A DNA stretch of 64,000 bases from Cryptosporangium aurantiacum (GTDB taxonomy: Bacteria > Actinomycetota > Actinomycetes > Mycobacteriales > Cryptosporangiaceae), in contig NZ_FRCS01000006.1 of assembly GCF_900143005.1 (NCBI RefSeq), forward strand, positions 124,001 to 188,000, read 5' to 3'. A program made the translations under genes and the position numbers. This document shows, piece after piece, positions 25,926 to 33,894 of the stretch; the stretch's first letter is position 1, and each line of letters opens with the position of its first letter. The notes beneath the pieces were generated by a model. The model searched no databases. It saw only the letters and a program-made list of their open reading frames with translations, and had not been told where the DNA came from.

Positions 25926-27092
25926 TCAGCGTCGTCCCGAGACGGTCCACACCACCGGCGTGGTGCCACCGGTGAACGACCGGTCGGCGAGCACCCGACC
26001 GCCGCCCGCGATGTCAGCGGCCGCGGTCAGCCCTATGAGCGGCTGGTCCGGACGCGAGTCGGCCGGTAACGGCAGTGCGGTGATCGCGCCACGCCACCAG
26101 ACCACCGGCCGCCGGATTCCGGCCGCGTCCTCGCTCTCGCCGAAGATCAGACCGCTGTCGGTGATGAACCACGCCCTGGCCGATCGGCCGCCCAGCGTGC
26201 CGAGTTCGCGGACCTGCCCGCCGGACCACAGCAGCGCCCGCCACGTCCCATCGGGCGCGTCGGCCCAGCCGACGATCCGGCCGTGGTTGTCGATGTCCCT
26301 GGCCTGGCCGGTGCTCAGGCCGGTCGGCATCGGCAGCTGGCGCACCCGGCCCCGGACGGTGTGCTGCGGCCGGAGAGCCGCGTCGGAACCGACCAGCTCA
26401 CCGTTTCGGCCCACGTCGCGGAAGCGGTAGTTCTCGCCGTCCCCGATGTATCGCACCGGGCCGCCATCCCACTGGAAGACCTGGAAACGCGGACCGGTCA
26501 CCACGTAGCCGGTGACCAGGCCGGCGTTGGTCAGCTCCAGCCCGAGCAGGCGGCCTCCGGGGAACTGGTGGGAGTGCAGGATCCGGCCGCCGCGCCACAG
26601 GGCAAGGGTGTCCGGCTCGCCGCCGGGCGCCGAGTAGGTGAACGCCACCGTGCCGCTGTCGTTGAGGGCCGCGGCGTCGCCGGCCGAGGTGCCCGCTGGG
26701 TTGATTCGGGTGCGGGACCCGTCCAGTCCCCAGAACTGCACTTCCCGGCCGCTGCCGCCGGGCGTCGTCGTGGTCAGGACCGCCTGGCCGCGGGAATTCA
26801 GGTCGACCGGCAGCACGTACTCGGCCGCGCCGCCGATCAACTCGGTGCGGCCGCCCCGGATCCGGAACGCCTGCTGCACCTGCACCGGGTCGTAGTCGAT
26901 GGTGTTCATGCCGATGACGTCGCCGCGGCTGTTGACGTCGATGCCCCGGGCCTCATGGCCGCTGACCTTGCCGAGGTCCGTGAGGGCGATTCGCGGTGGC
27001 GGCGGCTTCGGTGCCGCTGCGGCCGGTGCCGCCACCGCGGCGACGACAAGGGCTGTGACCAGTCCGGCCCCGAGGGCCTTCACTACCGACAT
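25926..27092 (-). CDS. Secreted HAF-repeat beta-propeller-like protein
   Basis: A 388-residue secreted protein. The signal peptide is MSVVKALGAGLVTALVVAAVAAPAAAA, with likely cleavage after AAA near residue 27. The mature part is a series of HAF-type repeats of roughly 40-50 residues: DLGKVSGHEARGIDVNSRGD, AVLTTTTPG, DIDNHGRIVGWADAP, RALLWSGGQVRELGTLGG, FITDSGLIFGESE. Each contains a short strand pattern such as A(F/L)LW..G....LG..GG. Such proteins are extracellular and mostly uncharacterised. No catalytic motif was seen. Confidence 0.8.
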   Translation of the reverse strand: MSVVKALGAGLVTALVVAAVAAPAAAAPKPPPPRIALTDLGKVSGHEARGIDVNSRGDVIGMNTIDYDPVQVQQAFRIRGGRTELIGGAAEYVLPVDLNSRGQAVLTTTTPGGSGREVQFWGLDGSRTRINPAGTSAGDAAALNDSGTVAFTYSAPGGEPDTLALWRGGRILHSHQFPGGRLLGLELTNAGLVTGYVVTGPRFQVFQWDGGPVRYIGDGENYRFRDVGRNGELVGSDAALRPQHTVRGRVRQLPMPTGLSTGQARDIDNHGRIVGWADAPDGTWRALLWSGGQVRELGTLGGRSARAWFITDSGLIFGESEDAAGIRRPVVWWRGAITALPLPADSRPDQPLIGLTAAADIAGGGRVLADRSFTGGTTPVVWTVSGRR

Positions 27093-27327
27093 GTCCGCGC
27101 GCTCCCGTTGACTCGGCGACGCTGCCAGCGCGCGGTGGCGCCGTGGCGGTCAGGCTCTCACGGGGTCGTCGGCCCGGGCGACGGTTCGATGCCGCTGTAC
27201 CGCTTCAGGGCCGGCACTATTCAGGTACCGGGCCGGGCGGTGATGGCCGGCGGTTTCGGCTGAATACAGTACGGCCGCGCCTGTATTCGATGACAGTGCT
27301 CGTGGCAGGAACGCCGAGGACTACCTA

Positions 27328-27795
27328 CTGCTTCACGATGGGCATCTGCACTTCTATCGACATGCGTGGGCTCTCGACCGACTGCTGACCGATCTCGTTC
27401 GGCTGGAATACGAAGTGCTCACTGTCGACCTGTCCACCTGCGTCGAACCGTCCGCGATGCGTGGTGCCGTCATTTCCGCCGTACCGGGCTGGCCCAGTGG
27501 GTATGGCCAGGGAACATGGCTCGGGTTCCGCGACGGTCTCACCGACTGCCTGCTCGACGCTGACCGGCCGCAGGTCGTGCTGGTCATCAACGGCTGGGAC
27601 CAGGTCGCGGCTCATGCCCGCTGGCATCTCCTGTTCGGGCGGCGGCTCATCTGCCTGATCGAAACCGACGACGTCGACCTCCAACTGCGCGAACTCGGCG
27701 GCGAGGAGGTGGGGTGGAATCGACACGAGTGGATGCATCTCCATCGGTCAGGAGCTCGCATGCCACCCTGGATACAGGCTACGAACGAGGAGTGA
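27328..27795 (+). CDS. Barstar-like protein lacking an ordinary start codon
   Basis: The frame is open from 27244 to 27795. It reads LLHDGHLHFYRHAWALDRLL, EYEVLTVDLSTC, GWPSGYGQGTWLGFRDGLTD, RPQVVLVINGWDQV, which fits the barnase-inhibitor (barstar) fold pattern. No ATG, GTG or TTG occurs in frame between the stop at 27241 and a GTG at 27415, and that GTG would delete the first helix. A CTG at 27328 preceded by GAGGA at 27316-27320 is the only reasonable start, so this coordinate is tentative. It may be a CTG-initiated gene, a decayed one, or carry a sequencing error. Its 3' end overlaps the convergent S1 gene by 17 bases. Likely role: immunity against an RNase-type toxin (inference). Confidence 0.5.
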   Translation: MLHDGHLHFYRHAWALDRLLTDLVRLEYEVLTVDLSTCVEPSAMRGAVISAVPGWPSGYGQGTWLGFRDGLTDCLLDADRPQVVLVINGWDQVAAHARWHLLFGRRLICLIETDDVDLQLRELGGEEVGWNRHEWMHLHRSGARMPPWIQATNEE

Positions 27796-28639
27796 AGCCC
27801 CCGCTCCCATCGCGACTGTTGTGGCCGGCCCCGCTGCGGCGGCGCGAGAGAGCGAGCCGGCGCCGCACCAGGTCGATGTCGGTGACGATGGCCGCAACCT
27901 CGTCGCCCTCTCGGACCGCTTGGTCGGGTGATTCGAGGGGTGCGGCGGGGAGCTCACTGAGGTGAATCAGCCCTTCGATGCCCTCCGCGACGCGGACAAC
28001 GGCTCCGAAGGGCAGCAGCCTGGTGACCGTGCCGTGCAGAGCCTGCCCGACGTGAGTGTCACGGGCGAACTGCTGAAAGGGATCCGGTTGGGTGGCGCGC
28101 AGCGACAGCCGAGCCTCACCGTTGCTGGTGTCAAAGGCGAGGACCTCGCAGGTGACGTACTGTCCCACGGCGACGATCTCGAACGGATCCTCGAAGCTGC
28201 GCCAGGAAAGCTCGGGCATGGTGATGAACCCGACGCCGGGGAAGGACGGATGCTTCGGCCCCTCGTCCAGATCGACGAAAATGCCGAAGCTTTCGACGGC
28301 CGCCACCGTGCCGGTCAAGCGCTGTCCTCGGCGCAGCGCCGTGAGGAAGGCCCAGAGCTGAGGGTTCTCCGTCGCTGACCGCGAGAGCCGAACCGTGCCG
28401 CTCCGCGGGTCGACGGCGATGACTTCAGCGGAGACCCGATCACCGACCTGCAGGATCGTCGATCGGCGGAAGGACCGCCAGGAAAGATCAAGAGAGCCGA
28501 TGACGCCGACCGGCGCGCCGGCGAAGGCATCGAGGAGCACCGTCGTCTGCGAGCGCGTGACCTCTGCCACGGTGCCGGTGAGGATATCGCCGACGTTCAC
28601 GGTGGCCAGAAACGCGGCAAGAAGCTGATCGTCCGCCAT
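27779..28639 (-). CDS. Protein with three S1 RNA-binding repeats
   Basis: A 286-residue protein starting at the ATG at 28639 (MADDQLLAAFLATV). Three S1/OB-fold units are visible: residues about 16-80 (VGDILTGTVAEVTRSQTTVLL), 97-180 (GQRLTGTVAAVESFGIFVDL) and 200-268 (GQALHGTVTRLLPFGAVVRV, GIEGLIHLSELP). Each ends in a typical V..ID...RLSLS strand. It is shorter than ribosomal protein S1, and homologues are often extra S1-like proteins of unknown target in actinomycetes. Predicted role: RNA binding in the cytoplasm. The frame is open upstream but the extra 260 residues are Arg/Pro-rich nonsense. Confidence 0.85.
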   Translation of the reverse strand: MADDQLLAAFLATVNVGDILTGTVAEVTRSQTTVLLDAFAGAPVGVIGSLDLSWRSFRRSTILQVGDRVSAEVIAVDPRSGTVRLSRSATENPQLWAFLTALRRGQRLTGTVAAVESFGIFVDLDEGPKHPSFPGVGFITMPELSWRSFEDPFEIVAVGQYVTCEVLAFDTSNGEARLSLRATQPDPFQQFARDTHVGQALHGTVTRLLPFGAVVRVAEGIEGLIHLSELPAAPLESPDQAVREGDEVAAIVTDIDLVRRRLALSRRRSGAGHNSRDGSGGFTPRS

Positions 28640-28749
28640 TGTCCCGGTGACTGTAGGACTCCTGGACAATGACGCACAACGATCCGTCCACTTTGGTATG
28701 CCCGGCGAGGTGGCAGTGCCGGTAGCGACCCGTGGAGGGGTGAGGCGCG

Positions 28750-29443
28750 ATGCCGCGCCCGGAGCGTCCGGTGGACCCGGCTGACGGGCCGGTGCAGATG
28801 CTCGCGGCGGAGCTTCGTGATCTGCGCCGGCGGGCGGGCAACCCGGGGTACCGGGAACTGGCCGCCACAGCTGGCTACTCGGCGGCGGCGCTGGCCAACG
28901 CTGCGGGCGGTCGTCGGCTGCCGAGCCTGCCGGTGACCCTCGCCTTCGTCCGGGCGTGCGGCGGGGCGCCGGAGGTCTGGGAGCGGCGGTGGCGGCAGGC
29001 CTCCGCTGAATGGGTGGCGGCGCAGGAGAACGGCTCGCGACAGCCCTCGCCGGCGAACGGACAGCCGCCGTATCTGGGCCTGATCGGGTACGGCGTGGAC
29101 GACGCGGATCGCTTCTTCGGACGGCGGGCGATCGTGGCGCGGTTGGCGGAGATGCTGGACGAGCACCGGTTCGTGGCTGTGTTCGGGGCGTCCGGCAGCG
29201 GCAAGTCCTCGTTGCTGCAGGCCGGGTTGATCCCCCTATGGCGGGTCGGCTGCGACGGCACACTTGTGAAAGCACTGCTGGCCGTCGGGCCCCAGACCGA
29301 GGGCGCCGTGCGTACCGCGCAGGGCCGCGAGGGCGTCGCCGCAGATGGCCGATTCGGGCCCCATCACGAGCGCCAACTTCAAGTTCCAGATCTACGACCA
29401 CTGGAACGGCGGATCCCACACGGGTGACTGCGCCCACCGCTGA
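28750..29443 (+). pseudogene. Broken HTH / STAND-ATPase gene
   Basis: Starts normally: helix-turn-helix (PGYRELAATAGYSAAALANAAGGRRLPSLPVTLAFVRACGG), linker, FFGRRAIVARLAEML, and P-loop GASGSGKSSLLQAGLIP at about residues 150-166. Full members of this nSTAND1 family continue for several hundred residues, usually into WD40 repeats. Here recognisable sequence ends near 29265, and the frame stops at 29427 in Arg-rich nonsense. In the next frame a plausible protein end is seen (PITSANFKFQIYDHWNGG ... stop 29441-29443), followed by a good terminator. This suggests an internal deletion joining the head of one gene to the tail of another. Confidence 0.65.
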
Positions 29444-29457
29444 ACCTCGACCGCGGT

Positions 29458-29484
29458 GCCCGCACGGCCCCTGGCCGTGCGGGC
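29458..29484 (+). terminator. Perfect 12-base-pair hairpin terminator
   Basis: GCCCGCACGGCC and GGCCGTGCGGGC flank a 3-base loop, 14 bases after the stop at 29441-29443. It sits where the broken STAND gene's remnant tail ends, and supports that tail being a genuine gene end. Confidence 0.7.
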
Positions 29485-29508
29485 TGAGCAGTCGGCTACG
29501 GTCCCCGC

Positions 29509-29838
29509 ATGCGTGACGACGACAGACCCACCCTGGTGACCCTCGTACCCGACGGCTACCAGACCGAGTACGTCGGACGCCTTTCCGATGGGCGCCAGTT
29601 CGTCCTCACGTGGCCCTTCATCATGGGCCGCCCGGCGGGCGGTCCCACCGATTTCACCGCGGTGTATCTGTTCGACTCAGCAGGTCGGTTCCTCGACGCG
29701 CAGATCCAGCCACTCCCCGTGGACCTGCCGTCCACGGGCCTCCAGCCGTTTCTGGACAGCCGTCTCGCCGAGCTCGGCGAGGTCGTGGGTCAGCGCGGAA
29801 CCCGGGAACTACCTAGCGTTCTCCGAGCCGTGGGATAG
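29509..29838 (+). CDS. Small HycA-like protein, possibly frameshifted at its end
   Basis: A 109-residue protein from ATG 29509. EYVGRLSDGRQFVLTWPFIMG and DFTAVYLFDSAGRFLDAQI match the pattern of proteins annotated as formate-hydrogenlyase regulatory HycA-like in actinomycetes (GR..DG.QF...PF ... LYLFD..G..L.A). That name is historical and no hydrogenlyase genes are near. The last ~15 residues (QRGTRELPSVLRAVG) are unlike a natural end. The overlapping frame (EPGNYLAFSEPWDSGDYDT, stop near 29857) reads better, so a frameshift near 29795 is possible. Confidence 0.6.
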   Translation: MRDDDRPTLVTLVPDGYQTEYVGRLSDGRQFVLTWPFIMGRPAGGPTDFTAVYLFDSAGRFLDAQIQPLPVDLPSTGLQPFLDSRLAELGEVVGQRGTRELPSVLRAVG

Positions 29839-29876
29839 CGGCGACTACGACACCTGACACGACCCTGCGCCGATAC

Positions 29877-30131
29877 TCAGATCGTGCCGGCCTCCGTCGG
29901 CAGGCCGGACCCGGCTCGAGTTCGGCGCAGCCGGCCGGTCCGAATCCAGCCCACCCAGACGCGGCGGAGCGGACCGACGGCGCTCAGCGCGGTCACCAGC
30001 AGGACCGTGAGAAGAAGGACGGCCGCCGGATCAGGCGTGACGAACCCACCGATCAGCAGCCAGAGCGCCAGCGGCACGACGATCGCCCGAGCCACCGTCA
30101 TGATCGTTGAGGATGCCCAGCGCAGCGTCAT
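29877..30131 (-). CDS. Small two-helix membrane protein
   Basis: An 84-residue protein from ATG 30131, with GGGAAG upstream. Two hydrophobic segments: about 10-31 (MTVARAIVVPLALWLLIGGFV) and 33-53 (PDPAAVLLLTVLLVTALSAVG). A basic tail follows (RRVWVGWIRTGRLRRTRAG). No family recognised. The hydrophobic pattern and ribosome binding site favour a real gene. Confidence 0.5.
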   Translation of the reverse strand: MTLRWASSTIMTVARAIVVPLALWLLIGGFVTPDPAAVLLLTVLLVTALSAVGPLRRVWVGWIRTGRLRRTRAGSGLPTEAGTI

Positions 30132-30318
30132 GCCGCCTATCTTCCCGCGTGCTGGCGAATCGGCGTGCCTCGGTGAGGAGCGATCCGTCGTGATGCTCGG
30201 ACGGGGATGTCGGGCCGGGCGTCGGAGCGCAACTGACCGGCACCGATTCCTACCGCCTCGCCCAGGCCAGGACCCGTACCGAACAGGCAGGCTAATAGCC
30301 CTCGTCGCTGGCAGGGAC

Positions 30319-30825
30319 TCACTCGCCGGTCATGCCGTCGATCCGTTCACGGAGCAGATCCGCGTGACCATTGTGACGGGCGTATTCCTCGATCATGTGG
30401 AGCAGGACATAGCGCAGCGAGAAGACCTCGCCCTCGAAGCCCACCGTCGTGTCCAACGACGGCTCAGCCTCCACGATCGATCGGGAGCGAGCGCACGCTG
30501 CCCGCCAAACCTCGAACGCTTCCTCGGCGCTAGCCTGCGTCGCGTCGAACTCGGCATAGGTGCCGTTGACCATCCCGGGCCAGTGAGCCTCTGCTTTCTC
30601 GCCGCTCCACGCAGCTTGAAACCAGCTTCGCTCGACCTCGGCGGCATGCCGGACCAAGCCCAGCAGGGACAGGCCCGAGGGCGGCACCGCCTTCTCCCGC
30701 AGCTGTTCCTCGGTCAGGCCCTCGCACTTCCAGGCCAGCGTCTGACGCTGATAGTCCAGGAACGCCACCAGCGACTCGCGGTCGCCAGCGGTCCGAGGCG
30801 GCTGGTCCCGGCGATCATCATCCAC
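30319..30825 (-). CDS. DinB/DUF664-family protein
   Basis: A 168-residue four-helix-bundle protein. Start at GTG 30825 is chosen to give the usual family length and the N-terminal motif PPRTAGDRESLVAFLDYQRQTL; the frame is open further up without conserved sequence. Metal-binding histidines typical of the fold are present: LVRHAAEVERSWF and MIEEYARHNGHADLLRERIDG (the C-terminal HxxH-type end). Relatives include thiol-dependent S-transferases using mycothiol or bacillithiol, but most members have no assigned activity. Confidence 0.85.
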   Translation of the reverse strand: MDDDRRDQPPRTAGDRESLVAFLDYQRQTLAWKCEGLTEEQLREKAVPPSGLSLLGLVRHAAEVERSWFQAAWSGEKAEAHWPGMVNGTYAEFDATQASAEEAFEVWRAACARSRSIVEAEPSLDTTVGFEGEVFSLRYVLLHMIEEYARHNGHADLLRERIDGMTGE

Positions 30826-31082
30826 ATGCGCATGATGCCCGACGCGCGGCCGCAAGCCCGGTGCTGCAGCCGCTGCCCGGCCCGGCGTGGCGCGGCCCAC
30901 CTCCCCGTCGAGGGGTTCCAAACTTTCTGGCCGCCCTCCGGGCGCTAGCGCTCGGCCAGAAACTTCGACCTCGTCCCTTGACGGCGAGCCTCCAGGACCG
31001 TGCCAGGCCCCGATAGGCGTTCGCAGCTCGGCGCATGAATGCGCGTCGCTGGGGTCAGCGCGTGCGCGATCCGCAGCGCATT
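30826..31082. other. 257-base gap, no gene seen
   Basis: Arg/Pro-rich open frames only, with no ribosome binding site or conserved motif. Upstream region of the DinB gene and downstream of the GrpB-like gene, both leftward. No clear promoter or hairpin found. Confidence 0.3.
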
Positions 31083-32015
31083 TCAGGGCTGCCAACCGCT
31101 GCGCTGAGCCCACCGGGCTGCCCGCGTCAGCGCAGCGTGGATCCAGGGCATCTTGTCGCGGCTGTAGTCATCGACATGGGTCCCATCAGCTGCCAGGCCA
31201 CGCTTGAGTGCGGCATACTCCATCCGCTCGGGAGGGGTCGCACGCAGCCAGTCCCGGAACAGCAGCGCCTGACGCCACACCGGCGCGTCCACCGCCCGGA
31301 TGTTGATGTTGACCGGGCGTCCCGGGTCGGCGTCGACGACCACCTCCTCGGGGTGCTCGACGCCGTACTGGTCCAGGCCGGTCCAGCGTCCCGCTCGGAC
31401 GAACCCGGCAACCCGCACGGCCTCCGCCACCTCGACGGCGTTATCAAGGTCAGCGACGACCATTTGGATGTCGATGAGGTCCTTGGCGGGTAGGCCGGCG
31501 ACGGAGGTGGAGCCGATGTGGTCTACGCGCAGTATCCGGCCATCCGCGGCGGCTACCAGCCTGGCGATCAGACGGCGGGCCTGCACCGGCCAGGTGGGAT
31601 CGGAACCGGACAGCACCGGCTGGCGGCGCCTTGGAGCCCGCCGACCATCCCGTAGGTTCGCCTCGAACGGCACCAGACGATCACTCCACACCTGCGACAC
31701 GGCGCGGCCCAGCTCGTCGGCCGCGACGCTGGTGTCAATACACACGTCAGCGGCCTCCTGCGAAGAAACGTCGAAGCCCGCCCCCGGCACGCCAGCCAGC
31801 AGCACCAGAGGAAGCACCGCAGCCGATCCAGCGACCGCCGCCGGTGGGACCCGCTGGATGACGATGGCGTCGCTGCCCTCGACCTGTTCCCGCGTCAGCC
31901 CTACATCAGGCCCTGCGGCGTCAGCCGGGACCGGACCGACAACCGTCGCACCGAGTTCCGCTAGCAACCCGGCCAGGCCGGGCCCCGCTTCATCGATCAG
32001 CCCGATTTTCAACAC
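31083..32015 (-). CDS. GrpB-domain protein with a degenerate CoaE-like N terminus
   Basis: A 310-residue protein from GTG 32015. Residues 125-305 are a GrpB (UPF0157, nucleotidyltransferase-like) domain: DPTWPVQARRLIARLVAAADGR, RVDHIGSTSVAGLPAKDLIDIQ, RDWLRATPPERMEYAALKRGLA. Residues 1-120 align by pattern with dephospho-CoA kinase. MLKIGLIDEAGPGLAGLLAELGATV parallels the CoaE start, but the P-loop GxxGxGKS is lost. The link ADVCIDTSVAADELGRAVSQVW..RLVPFE also matches the CoaE-GrpB fusions of actinobacteria. It is therefore likely a paralogue whose kinase half has shrunk and is inactive. Normal CoaE would be elsewhere. Confidence 0.82.
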   Translation of the reverse strand: MLKIGLIDEAGPGLAGLLAELGATVVGPVPADAAGPDVGLTREQVEGSDAIVIQRVPPAAVAGSAAVLPLVLLAGVPGAGFDVSSQEAADVCIDTSVAADELGRAVSQVWSDRLVPFEANLRDGRRAPRRRQPVLSGSDPTWPVQARRLIARLVAAADGRILRVDHIGSTSVAGLPAKDLIDIQMVVADLDNAVEVAEAVRVAGFVRAGRWTGLDQYGVEHPEEVVVDADPGRPVNINIRAVDAPVWRQALLFRDWLRATPPERMEYAALKRGLAADGTHVDDYSRDKMPWIHAALTRAARWAQRSGWQP

Positions 32016-32046
32016 GTTCAGAGCCTATCCACCGTGGAAGAACCGG

Positions 32047-32403
32047 CCAACGAGCACCGGCTCGACCGGCCAGCGCCAGCCCCAAGGCGGTCAACATCCG
32101 CCGCAGCCCATCGGTGCAGCGCGCCCACCGGCGCGTCAACCCGGCGACCTGCTCGACGAATGTCCTTTTCTCGCCGGCGGTGTTGTCGCAGAAGAACCGG
32201 CGCACCCGCAGCCAGATCCAAGTGGACCGACCAGCCGCCGGCGGGTCGGCGATCCTGCGCCGATACCGCGAATGCACTCGCGTCGAGGACGCGGCGCACT
32301 CTGGACATTCGGCTCGCTGACCACGAACTCTGGCAGCCAGCAGCACTCCAGACTCGCCGCGAACCACCTCATCGATCTCGATCCCAGCCAGATGAGGCAG
32401 CAA
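32047..32403 (-). pseudogene. ISL3-family transposase remnant (N-terminal zinc-finger part)
   Basis: Reads LLPHLAGIEIDEVVRGESG, then the zf-ISL3 motif CPECAASSTRVHSRYRRRIADPPAAGR, a FFCDN segment (with its usual following Cys lost), TFVEQVAGLTRRWARCTDGLRRMLTALGLALAGRAGARW, and then loses similarity. Full ISL3 transposases are about 400-550 residues, so roughly three quarters are missing. No inverted repeats were found around it. It abuts the start of the CoaE/GrpB gene and may mark an old rearrangement there. Confidence 0.72.
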
Positions 32404-32533
32404 CTCTTGACGGCGTCACACCGCTGGACAACGAGCCACGGACGCGTCAATCACACTCTTTGAGCCAGAACCTACAACTGCCGAGCCAAATCAGATGCGG
32501 ACAGTAGGTCGCAACGCCGTTGGAGGAGCCGAT

Positions 32534-33055
32534 GTGTCGATGGTGCTGATCCAACCCTGGACCGAGACAGACCTGGACTTGCTCCGGCGCATCAACACTC
32601 CCGCGATGAAGATGCATGTCGGTGGGCCGGAGACCGAGTCGGCACTCCTGGTGCGACACGGCCGCTATCTGAACTTTCCTCGCGAGGGGAAAGGGTGCAT
32701 GTTCAGCATCCGGCTCCGCGCGACCGGCGACCCGGTCGGTAGCGTCGGTTACGCGGAGCGGACGTGGCAGGGCGAAGCAGTCTTCGAGATGGGCTGGAAT
32801 GTGCTGACGGAGTTCCAGGGCAGGGGCATCGCGGGCAAGGCTGCGGCAGCAGCCGCGGCTCACGCTGCCGGAACCGGCCGGTTGCGGTGGCTGCATGCGT
32901 TCCCATCGGTGGACAACACGGCGTCCAACGCGGTGTGTCGCCGGGTCGGATTCGAGCTGGCCGGCGAGTGCGCCTTCGAGTTCCCGCCCGGCCGGTTCAT
33001 GCGCAGCAACGACTGGCGGTTGGACCTGCCGGCGTTCGCCTCCCCGATCGAGTAG
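32534..33055 (+). CDS. GNAT-family N-acetyltransferase
   Basis: A 173-residue acetyltransferase. GTG 32534 is preferred because GGAGGAG (32522-32528) sits at ideal distance; ATG 32540 is also possible. The acetyl-CoA site is seen as EMGWNVLTEFQGRGIAGKAAAAA (the Q/RxxGxG/A motif, QGRGIAG). The later VDNTASNAVCRRVGFELAGE is the classic GNAT end motif (N..S..v..k.GF...G). Resembles RimJ/L-type enzymes acting on small amines or protein N termini. Substrate unknown. Confidence 0.88.
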   Translation: MSMVLIQPWTETDLDLLRRINTPAMKMHVGGPETESALLVRHGRYLNFPREGKGCMFSIRLRATGDPVGSVGYAERTWQGEAVFEMGWNVLTEFQGRGIAGKAAAAAAAHAAGTGRLRWLHAFPSVDNTASNAVCRRVGFELAGECAFEFPPGRFMRSNDWRLDLPAFASPIE

Positions 33056-33065
33056 TGCACGGGCG

Positions 33066-33800
33066 TCACCAGGGGATGACGCCGTCGTCGTTGAAGAACG
33101 AGCCGGTCGGGCTTCCGTCGGGCAGCGTGGCGAGACGAATCGGTGTGGCGGCGGCCTCCCGAGGCGAACGCCCGTGGAAGCCGGTGAAATCGGTCGCGAC
33201 CAGGCCCGGGCAAGCAGCGTTGATGAGGATGCCCGTACCGGCGAACTGACGTGCGTAGTGCACGGTGACGGCGTTGAGGTACGACTTCGTCGGTGAGTAG
33301 GCCGCCATGATCGGGCCGACGTTGATGGCCGGGTCCGCCTGCCAGGTCACCGACCCGACGCTGCTGGAGACGTTGACGATGCGCGGCGACGCGGAGCGTC
33401 GCAGGAACGGCAGCATCGCGTTGGTCACCCGGATGACCCCGTAGACGTTGGTCTCCACGACCTGGCGGACGACGTCGAGGTCGAGCGTGGTCGGGTCCTG
33501 CGTCCATCCCGGTCCCGTCTCCCCCGAGATGCCGGCGTTGTTGACGAGAACGTCCAGGCGTCCGCCGTGCCGTCGGATCAGTTCCGCGGCCGCGGTGACA
33601 CTCCGGTCGCTGGTGACGTCCAGCGGGACCGCGAACGCGTCCACCCCGGCGGCGTGCAGCGTCCTGACGGCGGCGTCGCCTCGGGCCTCATCCCGGGCAC
33701 CCACCGCCACCCGGTAACCCCTGGCGCCCAGGCCGGCCGCGATCTCGAATCCGAGTCCCTTGTTCGCGCCGGTCACCAGCGCGGTCTTCGTGTTGCTCAT
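33066..33800 (-). CDS. Short-chain dehydrogenase/reductase
   Basis: A 244-residue classical SDR from ATG 33800 (MSNTKTALVTG). The cofactor motif is TGANKGLG; NNAG lies at about residues 86-89; the catalytic Ser is in NVSSSVGSV; YSPTK supplies Tyr and Lys; CPGLVATDF follows. An Arg after strand 2 (GARDEARG) favours NADPH. It is divergently paired with a LysR regulator at 33895 across a palindromic site, the usual arrangement for a LysR-controlled reductase answering a small-molecule signal. Confidence 0.92.
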   Translation of the reverse strand: MSNTKTALVTGANKGLGFEIAAGLGARGYRVAVGARDEARGDAAVRTLHAAGVDAFAVPLDVTSDRSVTAAAELIRRHGGRLDVLVNNAGISGETGPGWTQDPTTLDLDVVRQVVETNVYGVIRVTNAMLPFLRRSASPRIVNVSSSVGSVTWQADPAINVGPIMAAYSPTKSYLNAVTVHYARQFAGTGILINAACPGLVATDFTGFHGRSPREAAATPIRLATLPDGSPTGSFFNDDGVIPW

Positions 33801-33854
33801 GTCCTTGATGCTGGCTCGCCGCCGGTCGATGTCCCAACACCGATCAGGTGCGCT

Positions 33855-33875
33855 GTGATACCTGCCCGGTATCAC
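33855..33875. promoter_or_regulatory. Perfect palindromic LysR-type operator between divergent genes
   Basis: GTGATACC and GGTATCAC flank a 5-base spacer, a perfect inverted repeat containing the T-N11-A pattern of LysR-regulator boxes. It lies 54 bases upstream of the SDR start and 19 bases upstream of the LysR start, right for activation of one and autorepression of the other. Confidence 0.7.
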
Positions 33876-33894
33876 TGCGCGGTACGGTGGTGCG

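Noticed and set aside
32015-32495. Complete ISL3 insertion sequence
   Set aside because: Only the N-terminal quarter of a transposase is readable, with a degraded zinc finger; no terminal inverted repeats or target duplication found.
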